Below are positions 1 to 9,278 of a stretch of DNA of 64,000 nt, piece by piece (the first letter of the stretch is position 1; each line of letters starts with the position of its first letter). This DNA comes from Adenanthera pavonina (taxonomy: Eukaryota > Streptophyta > Magnoliopsida > Fabales > Fabaceae). Location of the stretch: contig JAIVEN010000001.1 in assembly GCA_026686845.1 (NCBI GenBank), forward strand, positions 36,820,001-36,884,000, given 5' to 3'. Both the position numbers and the translations under genes were made by a program. The notes under the pieces are model-generated. The model was not told the DNA's origin. It searched no databases and was given only the letters and a program-made list of their open reading frames with translations.

Positions 1-588
1 TGTGTTCCTAGACAATGTTGCCATAAAGGAGGGTTGAGATTCTTTGAATTTCAGTAGTTATATCCAATTATGCAATCACATTATCATTACATTTCATAAC
101 ATCATTAAATAAAATCATAAGAACATATTATGCCATATTATTTTCATAAAAAATTTAGCACGGTAACACCTTGTAAAATGAACAACCTAGGGTCACAAAA
201 CCTTCAAACAACTAGCCAACAACTCAATTTCATCACAAAACAATCAAACAACCATGTGGCATAGCAAACAATTGTTGAAATTTAAAATATGATGACATGA
301 TGCATAAAAGGGATATTAACTACCTTGTGGCTTTCCAATGGTTTCCAAACTTTGTAGACCCTTTCCTTGATATTCTAGCACTTTTTTGAATCCATGAAAT
401 CATAAAAGAAGGCCATAAGTTTATGATTTTGTGACCTTATATAAAAGGTGTGTAATTAACCCTAATTTTTTCAAGTTCATTTCATTTGGTTTTCTCTTGT
501 ACAACACACTTGTATTTTCCTATTTTGGACCTAAAGAATCCATTTTTGAGGTCAAAATTTTGAAATTCCATCCCTATCCTAATCTTAG
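1..588 (-). repeat. R-family LTR, minus-strand fragment (left piece)
   Basis: The sequence matches, in reverse complement, the second half of the plus-strand R repeat at 27740-29722. Shared landmarks are a block around 20-60 (the 'gattctttgaat...cagtag' stretch) and a block around 530-580 corresponding to 28330-28390. It is interrupted at 589 by a copia LTR, and the homologous series resumes at 13582 after a gap of roughly 500 bp of expected R sequence. No coding potential is visible. The Ty3-like nature of R is inferred from its TGTAATATCC start and GGGACATTATA end in the best copy. Confidence 0.6.
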
Positions 589-1602
589 TGTTAGGATTAC
601 TGGCTTCCCAAAAGGAAGGTGAATTAGGAAGTTTAAGATTTTTCTGTAAAAACACAAGTTCATAATGAAAGCAAAAGCTTGTAAAAAATAAAGTACAAGG
701 AAAATGAAAATAAATGTAAGATAAGAGAAGAGAGAACTAAGAGATTTATCTTAGTTCAGTTTAATCCACTTGACCTACGCCCAGTCCTTAAGTCACCGCT
801 TGAGATTTTCACTATCAGCAAGAATTGAACGAGCTCCTTACAATGCCTCAATACAATACATGTGCTCTATTCTAAGAACACTGAAATTTCTCACTCAATA
901 CTCTTACAAGTGTTTTCCAATGCCTTTTGTGATTCCTTTCACAAAGAATCCTCCTTCTAGATGAAAAAAATATTTTACACTGAATGAATACTCTCTAAAA
1001 TAGAGTGGATATAAAAGTTATGGCACAATAAATGCAGTGTGTGTGTGAAAAAGCTTTGTCAAACAAATTCAGCAGAGTTTTGGTAAAGATAGACTTAAAA
1101 TTTGTTACCTACAACTTTAAATAAAGTTCTATTTATGTATTTGTGACTTAACTAGTCATTAGACACAAGATCTAGTCATTAAAGACATTAACCAACAGTT
1201 ACTTTACTGAAATAGCCATTCACCAACCGTATTTAATGCATATAACACACCGAAATTCAAACTTTGGGGTCCAACAGATGAATTTCGTAGAGACAAGAGG
1301 TTAATGATTTCAACGTTGAACTTCAAAATTCGTCTGTTCAAATGTGACATTCAAATTTCTAGTTTGTCAAAGATATCCCATGTTAGATCATATGAATTTT
1401 CATATCGAAAGCACATTTATTGAGGTTGAACAGTTTGTCTCATATTTTCACAGTGCACTCAAAATTTGAATTTTAGAAGCTGAAATTCATCTATCAGAGG
1501 CATGTTCAAATAGTACAAAAGTTCTCTTCTGTGAAATTCGAATGTTGAACTACAAAGTTTGTCTATCAGAGATATGATCTAACGAGACTCAGTAGTTTAC
1601 AA
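589..1602 (-). repeat. Truncated A-class copia LTR, inverted
   Basis: It begins TGTTAG and continues 'ggcttcccaa..ggtgaatt', the reverse complement of the LTR end seen at 3330-3371. Motifs AAATTCGAA and CGTCTGTT appear in reverse order between about 1250 and 1600. It stops abruptly at 1602, where a plus-strand LTR begins without its first 93 bases. It therefore lies head-to-head with the LTR at 1603-3371. No TSD can be assigned. It is more diverged from copy A than copy A's own two LTRs are from each other. Confidence 0.75.
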
Positions 1603-1855
1603 TTCTGAGTACTTGCTGTTAGATCTTTTGTAGGATCCTTAGTTTTTGTTATGACTGGGTAAAAGATTTTGATTTGAAGAAAAGAAGTTTTCAAACTTTG
1701 ATTTTATGTTAAATCTTCAAATATTTGAAAAACACCCACAAACAGACGATGGTTGAAAGTTTAAGCTAAACTGTCAAGTTGGAAATTCGAACTTTGCCTT
1801 TGGAAATTCGAATTTCGAGCTAAAACTGAATAAGTTTGAAGAGATGGCTCTCTGT

Positions 1856-2251
1856 CAGACGAATTTTGGTTGTTCAAAATTTGAATTTTCATCTAGTCTG
1901 AAAAGAGGCCTTTTGCTAACAGACGAACTTCACACTTTCAAAATTCGAATTTCAAGTAAAATGAAGTTTGTAAAAACCAAAGAAATTCGTCTAAAACTAT
2001 GATAAAGTGCATCTGAAATGAAAATGAAATTGAGTTTGATAAATGCTCTCTGACAGACGAATTTTGAACTTCCAACATTCGAATTTTCATATAAGTCTGA
2101 AAGATGCTTCTTTGCAACAGACGAACTTTGAGTCTTCAAAATTCGAATTTCAAACAAAACAAAACTTGAGAAAATGGAAGAAATTCGTCTGAAACTATGT
2201 TAAAGTTCACCTGAGATCAAGAGTGATTTAAGTTTCAAAACTGCTCTCTGA
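1856..2251 (+). repeat. 198-bp tandem duplication in 5' LTR
   Basis: Two adjacent units each start CAGACGAATTTTG and end ...GCTCTCTGA. They share internal landmarks: a second CAGACGAA 64 bases in, AAATTCGAATTTC, and GAAATTCGTCT near base 130. The period is exactly 198. Another CAGACGAA follows at the start of a diverged third unit at 2252. Confidence 0.85.
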
Positions 2252-2820
2252 CAGACGAACTTTGAACATTGAAATTCGAATTTCAGAAGCTAAGTTCTTG
2301 AGTCTATTGAAATGAAACATTGACATACGAATGATAAGAACTTGCAAAATTCGAATGATGAAATTAGTCTGAAAAAAGTTTCTATGACAGACAAATTTCG
2401 CCCTTTCAAAATTTGAATTTTGAAGAAAGTAATCTACTGTGTCCCTTTAAACGTTCAATGGACAGACGAATTTTGGGAATCCAAAATTCGAATTTCGAAG
2501 GTACTGTAGAAAATTGAAAATACTATTCACACTTAACCGAAAAACTTTCTTCTTGAAAATTCGTATGTCACATTGTGAAAATGTTTTGTAAGTTTCAAAA
2601 TTTGAATTTCACTTCATGAACAGACGAACTTCGTGCTGTAACGTTGGAAGCTTTAATCTTCAGTTCCTTCGAAATTCGTCTGTTGGCCAACCAAAATTTG
2701 AATTTCAGTATGTCAGAAACATTAAATGCGGTTGGTAAACAGATAGTTTTTCAGAGTAACCATTGACTAACTTCCCCAACGGATAGATTTAGTCTCTAAC
2801 GGATATTTGAGACCTAAATC

Positions 2821-2828
2821 TATAAATA
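2821..2828 (+). promoter_or_regulatory. TATA box of the 5' LTR
   Basis: TATAAATA lies within the LTR in a context conserved in all related LTRs here: 13032 in the 3' LTR, about 31852 and 44346 in copy B, about 53939 in the solo LTR, and reverse-complemented near 54689 and 17238. It would place the transcript start roughly 30 bases downstream, near 2850. This is inferred from position and conservation. Confidence 0.7.
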
Positions 2829-3373
2829 CAACATCATTTGAAGTTGTGGGTAACGAATCAAACTTGTATATACCAAATTTCTGCTGAATCTTCTTCTCAA
2901 AAGCTTTTACCCTCTTAACTTCTAAACTTGTACTTAAACTTTCATATCCACTCTTTACAAGAGAGTTATTTCATTGTAATCAATCTATTCTTCATCTGGG
3001 ATATAGATTTACTTGTGAGGGGTATTCACAAGGGGATTGGGAAGCACATAGTGAAAGTGCTTGGAAAGTTTGAGAGAGCTCAGAAACAGAGCATACACAT
3101 GTACTGCGCCTTTAGCAAGAAGCCCACTGAAATTCTTGCTGTATAGTGGATAAATCTCAAGAGGTGTCTTGGGGACTGGATGTAGGTCAAGTGAATAGAC
3201 CGAACCAGGATAAATCACTGACTTCTCGTCTCCTTATCTTTACTTTTCACCTTGCTCTGTTTTACGCATTGTTTTCATTATACTGTGATATCTTCACTTA
3301 CTTCACTTTGTGCAGAAAAATCTCAAACCTCCCAATTCACCCCCTCTCTTGGGAAGTCAGCCCTGCTAACAAG

Positions 3374-3386
3374 TGGTATCAGAGCC
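3374..3386 (+). other. Primer binding site (initiator Met tRNA type), copy A
   Basis: TGGTATCAGAGCC starts two bases after the LTR end CTAACA. This is the classic plant PBS complementary to the 3' end of initiator methionine tRNA, used to prime minus-strand cDNA. Confidence 0.93.
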
Positions 3387-3423
3387 CGGATTCCCATACA
3401 AAGGAACTCACAGTCCAGGAATT

Positions 3424-5226
3424 ATGATGGCTGGCTTTGGAGAGAGTATACTTCCTGAAGGGAACAATACTAACAGACCACTAGGCTTAAGTGGAGAGCA
3501 TTATGGGTACTGGAAGATGAGAATGCAGATCTACCTGCAATCAATTGATCTTGACATCTGGTCAGTCATTGAAAAAGGAGATTTCGTTCCATTTACTCTA
3601 ACTGAAGATGGAGGACACAAAGAGAAGCTGGAAGCAGAATGGAATGATGAAGACAGAAGGAGAGTCCTATTGAATTTCAAAGCAAAGCATTGCTTAGTCA
3701 GCGCCCTAAACCAAGATGAATTCTACAGAGTCTCGCAATGCACCACTGCAAAAGGAATGTGGGATACTCTGTAGATTGCACATGAAGGAACATCTGGAGT
3801 CAGGGAGAACAGACTGAACACGTGCATTGGGGAGTATGAAAGCTTCAGAATGGCTGAAGGAGAGACTGTAAAGGAGCTGCAAAAGAGATTCACCCTCATT
3901 GTGAATCAACTCAAAAGCTTGGGAAAGGAATACACTCCGTCTGAGAAAGTAAGAAAAATACTCAGAGCTCTCCCTCTGGAATGGCAGCCCAAGGTGACAG
4001 CAATAGAAGAAGCCAGAGGAGAATCAATGACTTCTGTCACAGCTCTCTTCGGCAGCCGTGAGGAATATGAAGGAAAAATCAAAGCACTCAAGGAAGCTGG
4101 GTTGGACAGAAAGAAGAAAGGCCTTGCCCTCAAAGCTGCTAATGAAAAGGAAGAAGAATCTGATGAAGGAGATGAGCTGGATGAGGAAACTCTGGCTATG
4201 ATGGTCAGAAAATTTGGAAGATTCTACAGCAAGAAGAAGAACAAGAGATTCTTCAAGAAAGGAGCTGCTGGAGAAAGCAAGAAAGAAACAAAAGAACCTG
4301 TGACTTGCTATGAGTGTAAGAAGCAGGGACATATAAAGTGGGACTGCCCCCAATTCATTAAGAAACAAGAAAAAGAAAAGAAAGCTGTTGACAAAGGGAA
4401 GAAGAAGAAAGCCTACATCTCATCTATATAGGGTAACAGTTCAGATGAAGAAGAAGAAGATGAGGATGAGATTGCCAACATTTGTCTGATGGCACTTGCT
4501 TCTGGACAAGCCACACCCTCATGCAGCAGTGATCAGGAAGAAGAGGTATATGAATCTGAACCTTCCTATTCTGAATTACTGGATGCATTTCATGAGCTTC
4601 ATGATGAATTCATTAAAGTTGCTAAAGAACTGAAATTGGCAAAGAAAAAGATAAGTAAGCTGGAGTCTCAAAGCATAGTTTCTGAAACTGTCTCTTTGCC
4701 TATCTCTGAATCTGTTTGCTGCACTTCATGCACTAAACTTAAGCAAACTAATGATTATTTAGTTAAAAGCATGTCTAGGCTCACTAGAGGTAAAGATATG
4801 TTATTTGCATTGATGGGGAGTCAAAAAATATCACAAGGAAAAGCTGGTCTTGGCTATGATCCATGTGCTGTCAAGGAAAAGAATAGGAAGAAAAATCAGA
4901 ATGCGTATATGAGACATTTTGTGCATGCTGAGAACAATAAAAAGAAAAATGATGCATCACCTCACATTGAAACATATGATCAACCAAGGCATGCTAGACA
5001 AAAATATTATCTGCATTGCTTTCTTCCTGCTTCTCAATCTAGCAGTCCGTTCACTACCTGTCATTTCTGTAACAAAAAGGGACATACTTCCAGTTCTTGT
5101 GCTTTGAAGAAAAATGGACTTGGCAGGAAAGTTGAATGGGTTCCCAAAGTTGCATCTGCATCTAGGGAATTACTTACTGACCGAAAAGGACCCAAGCAAA
5201 TTTGGGTACCTAAAAGGAAAACATAA
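3424..5226 (+). pseudogene. gag: gag of copy A, two premature stops
   Basis: This encodes the Gag structural protein of the copia particle, about 600 codons, longer than typical copia Gag. The ATG at 3424 was chosen because it sits about 40 bases after the PBS and opens the frame MMAGFGES, conserved in copies B and E. The N-terminal half is the copia Gag core. A CCHC zinc knuckle is at about residues 295-308 (CYECKKQGHIKWDC) and a second at about 546-559 (CHFCNKKGHTSSSC). Between them is a charged, probably coiled-coil stretch near the FHELHDEFIKVAKELKLAKK segment. In-frame TAG codons occur at 3772 and 4429 with no frameshift; they stand at a probable Gln and a probable Trp codon. The frame ends at TAA 5224, and pol follows in the -1 frame. 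Confidence 0.9.
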
Positions 5227-5234
5227 ACTTTGTT

Positions 5235-8200
5235 TTGCAGGTCTGTCTCAAAGCTAAGAAAAGCAACAAATGGTATATGGACAGTGCCTGCTCAAGCCAC
5301 ATGACTGGTGATAAGGAGAAGTTCATCACCCTTAGAGACAAGAAAGGAGGAAAGGTGACCTTTGGAGGTGATCAATACGGCAAAATCGTTGGTATTGGAA
5401 TTGTGGGCAAAAATCCAGAAACATCCATTGAAGAGGTGCTGTTTGTGATTGGCCTCAACCACAACTTGCTAAGTGCGAGTCAGACTTGTGACAAAGGAAA
5501 CTGGGTGCTGTTTGACTCAAAGTTTTGCCTGGTCATCAGAAAAAGTGATCACAAAGTAATCCTCAAAGCTCAAAGGGATGGTAACTGTTATACTATTGAC
5601 CTTGATGAACTTCCTCCCTTGGATTCTGTATGTTTAATTAGTCAGGATAATGATAGTTGGTTATGGCATAGGAGATTAGCTCATGTTAATATGAATCAAC
5701 TGTCTAAACTGATTAAAAATGAGCTAGTAACTGGTCTACCAAAAATATCTTTTGAAAAGAATAAAGAATGTGATGCATGCTTAAGAGGAAAACAAACTAA
5801 ATCATCCTTCAAATCTAAAAATGTAGTTACCACAACTAGACCACTTGAATTGTTGCATATGGACTTAATTGGACCATCTAGGGTGAAAAGTCTTGGTGGT
5901 AATTTGTATGTGCTTGTAATTGTTGATGATTACTCTAGATTTACTTGGACATTATTTCTCTCTTCTAAAAGTGATACCTTTGATGCATTTGTAACCTTAG
6001 CAAAGAAAGTGCAAAATGAGAAAGGTATTTCTCTTATGTCTATCAGGTCAGACCATGGAGGAGAATTTGAAAATGCATACTTCCTGGAGTACTGCAATGA
6101 GCATGGGATTAACCACAACTTCTCAGCACCAAGAACTCCTCAACAAAATGGAGTGGTAGAAAGGAAGAACAGAACCATTTAAGAGATGGCTAGAGCTATG
6201 CTGAATGAGAAGGAACTCTCTCAAGTGTTCTGGGCTGATGCAGTGAATACAGCAAGTTACATCATAAACAGAGCCTACATCAGACCAATCCTTGGGAAGA
6301 CTCCATATGAGCTGTACAAGGGAAGAAAGCCAAATATGTCACACCTCCATGTGTTCGGGTGCAAATGCTTCATTCAAAACAATGGGAAAGAAAATCTGGG
6401 TAAGTTTGATGCCAAATCCGATGAAGGTATATTTTTGGGCTATTCAAGTAGGAGTAAGGCTTACAGGGTTTATAATAAAAGATCAAATATAGTAGAAGAA
6501 TCAGTGCATGTGGTTTTCATTGAAAATGAAACTGTTTCAAAACATGTTACCAATAAGGATGATCTTACTATCAATTTTGAAAAACTGGGAATTTCTGACA
6601 AAAGTAAAACTGAACCTCCAAAGATATCTGAATCTGTTGACACAGAGGAAGATATCCAGGAGCAAGAGTTTGATGAAGAAAATAATGAAGAAACAACTCA
6701 AGAACTCCCTAGAGCTTGGAGATATCAAAGGAATCACCCTGTTGATCAAGTAATAGGGAATATTCAAGAGAAAGTCAAAACCAGAAAATAGTTAAGGGAT
6801 CAAATGCTCAACTGTGCTTTCATTTCTGAAATTGAACCCAAATGTGCTGAAGAAGCCTTAACTGATGAATATTGGATTATGGCTATGTAAGATGAATTAA
6901 ATCAATTTGAAAGAAATCAAGTTTGGGATCTAGTGCCCAGACCCAAAAATCATTCTGTTATTGGAACTAAATGGGTCTTCAAAAACAAACTTGATGAATC
7001 TGGAACAATAATCAGAAATAAAGCGAGATTGGTTGCTAAAGGGTATAATCAGGAAGAAAGTATTGATTTTGAAGAAACCTTTGCACCAGTAGCTAGACTA
7101 GAAGCTATAAGAATACTGCTAGCATATGCATGCATGAAAAATATTTTATTATATCAAATGGATGTAAAAAGTGCCTTTCTGAATGGATATATCATGGAAG
7201 AAGTTTATGTAGATCAACCTCTAGGTTTTGAGGATTCTACAAAACCGAACCATGTTTATAAATTGAAGAAAGCTCTTTATGGTTTAAAGTAGGCCCCTAG
7301 AGCATGGTATGAGAGACTGAGCAATTTTCTGACTGAAAAGGGGTTTAACAGAGGCAAAGTTGACACAACCTTATTCACTAAGAAAGAAAATAAAGACTTA
7401 CTAATTGTTCAAATTTATGTTAATGATATTATTTTTGGTGCTACTAATGAGGCTCTTTGCAAGAAATTTTCTAAGTTAATGCAGGGAGAATTTGAGATGT
7501 CTATGATGGGTGAACTCAACTTCTTCCTTGGATTGCAAATTAAATAGCAAGGTGATGGTATCTTTCTTAGTCAATCCAAGTATCTAAAGGAGCTGCTAAA
7601 GAAGTTTGGAATGGAGAATGCCAAGCCAATGGGAACACCTATGGCTACTGCAACCAAACTGGATATGGATGAGAATGGGAAGATGTTTGACATTACTCAG
7701 TACAGAAAAATGATTGGATCCCTGCTGTACTTAACTGCTAGCAGACCTGACATTATGTTCAGTGTCTGCATGTGTGCAAGGTTCCAATCATGCCCCAAAG
7801 AATCCCATGCAACAGCTGTGAAAAGAATTTTTAGATATCTTATTGGAACATCACAGATGGGTCTTTGGTATCCAAAAGGCAATGGAGAAGACCTCAAAGG
7901 ATACACTGATGCTGATTTTACAGGATCTAAAACTGACAGAAAAAGCACAAGTGGAACCTGTCAGTTCCTTGGAGGATCCCTAGTTTCATGGTTCAGCAAA
8001 AAGCAAAACAGTGTGGCCTTATCTACTGCAGAAGCTGAGTATGTTGCAGCTGGAAGCTGTTGTGCCCAAGTCATCTGGATGAAACAGCAGCTTGAAGATC
8101 TTGAGGTTAAAATAAAAGAGATACCAATCATGTGTGACAACCAAAGTGCTATAAATATCACCAAGAATCCTATCATGCATTCAAGGACGAAACATATTGA

Positions 8201-8381
8201 AGTTAGGCACCACTTCATAAGAGATCACGTTCTGAAAGGAGAAGTCAGATTGGAGTACATCCCAACAGAGGATCAAGTTGCTGATATACTCACAAAACCT
8301 CTGCCAGAAGACAGGCTTTGTAAAATAAGGAGAGAATTGGGAATGGTAAACCCCAATGAACTGTGCAGGTGCTCCTTGTGA
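5235..8381 (+). pseudogene. pol: pol of copy A: protease-integrase-RT-RNase H, five premature stops
   Basis: This encodes the polyprotein for processing, cDNA synthesis and integration, about 1049 codons in one frame. Protease: WYMDSACSSHMTG, catalytic Asp near residue 16. GAG-pre-integrase HHCC finger: LWHRRLAHVN to CDACLRGKQ, about residues 140-200. Integrase core: D210, D273, E309, the DD35E spacing. RT: about residues 567-770; the catalytic box at 7416-7427 reads YVND instead of YVDD, removing a catalytic aspartate. RNase H: YTDADFTGSK, STAEAEY, CDNQSA. In-frame stops are at 6180 (TAA), 6789 (TAG), 6888 (TAA), 7290 (TAG) and 7545 (TAG), most readily explained as former Gln codons. No ATG opens the frame; expression would need a -1 shift or splicing at the TTTTGCAGGT at 5233. 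Confidence 0.92.
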
Positions 8382-9278
8382 AAATCAATGGCTAAAAGGT
8401 TTAAAAGATTGGAGAACTCCAGATTGGATCAACCAGAAAGTAAAGAGAATGACAATTATTGTAAGTTATGGATTCATTCTGTAAGTTTTAAGGTTGAAAT
8501 TTGTATGTTGTTTGATTGCTAGATGAATTTCATTGATGATATGTGTTTTTGAACTGATCAACATGGTCAACATTCGAATTTTAGTTGACCAACAGACGAA
8601 CTTCGGCCTGTTATGCCTTGGAACAGTTCTCAGTAATGCCTCGAAATTCATCTGTTGAAACTTGAAAGTTCTAATTTTCAAAATCAGAAATTTCAAAGTT
8701 ATGTTTGTCCATCACTGCTACACAAATTATTACTTCTTAACATACGAATGTTGGACAATCTTTACAAAAGTTGAAAAATTCGAATTTTCAGTTCAAAATT
8801 CGTCTGATGAATCATGTCCTTCATGTTGAATTATTAAAAGATGCAGTTCTGCATGTTTAATTCATCTGTTGATTGATAGTTTAATTGTTGCCTGCCTTTT
8901 TCTTTTCAACATTCGAACTTTGGTGGAACAAAATTTGTCTATTGTGCTTGTATTGCTTGTTTCAAGCCACTGTCAGACGAACTTTAAGGATAAAAAAATT
9001 CATCTGTCAGTAAGCTGTGCTGAATGGTTTAACTTGTAACTGACCGAAGTTCAAATTTTGACCCCTCAAAATTCGTCTGTCAGAAGGTTACACACGTTAA
9101 ATGCAACGGTTTTCCTCAGAACAGACGCAACCCTATTTGTAACCTCTCTAAATCTGTTCTGATTCTCTCTTTAATCCTCTTAACTCCTGTCCAAAAACCG
9201 TTATTCTTCATCGTTTAAACTTCCATTCGCATCCCATAAACCTTTCCTTAACCTCATTCTGCATCATTCTACTGAAAA
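8382..9278 (+). repeat. pol-ORF3 spacer of copy A, carrying LTR-type motifs
   Basis: This is noncoding. It has the same short motifs as the LTR in both orientations: CAGACGAA at about 8593 and 8973, TTCGTCTG at about 8803 and 9073, TTCGAA at about 8575, 8778 and 8913, plus degenerate forms such as TTCATCTG. Pol ends with CTGTGCAGGTGCTCC at 8360-8374, which resembles a 3' splice site. The spacer ends just before the ORF3 ATG at 9279. Confidence 0.75.

Larger units (their letters stand above)
1603..3371 (+). repeat. 5' LTR of copy A (5'-truncated)
   Basis: It aligns base for base with 11814-13581 and ends ...CTAACA immediately before the primer binding site. The first 93 bases present in the 3' LTR (11721-11813) are missing and replaced by an inverted LTR. 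It contains a 198-bp tandem duplication (1856-2053, 2054-2251), a TATA box near 2821, and dense CAGACGAA and TTCGAA motifs in its upstream part. Confidence 0.93.

Noticed and set aside
1930..2157. A 75-codon antisense ORF identical in both LTRs of copy A and nearly identical in the solo LTR (55357-55584)
   Set aside because: It is a translation of the 198-bp motif array (repeated Ser-Ser/Arg-Ile-Leu words). Its conservation follows from the recent common origin of the LTRs, so it does not support a protein.
3009..3218. Small ORFs in the LTR leader region, also at 13220-13429 and 54296-54505
   Set aside because: Both strands are open by chance over a conserved noncoding U5/leader. There is no start context or homology and the copies are LTR duplicates.
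3772..7547. Reassigned TAG/TAA (to Gln) as an alternative genetic code
   Set aside because: Stops sit at different positions in other copies, some are TGA, and old copies also carry frameshifts. Decay of a nuclear plant element explains them.
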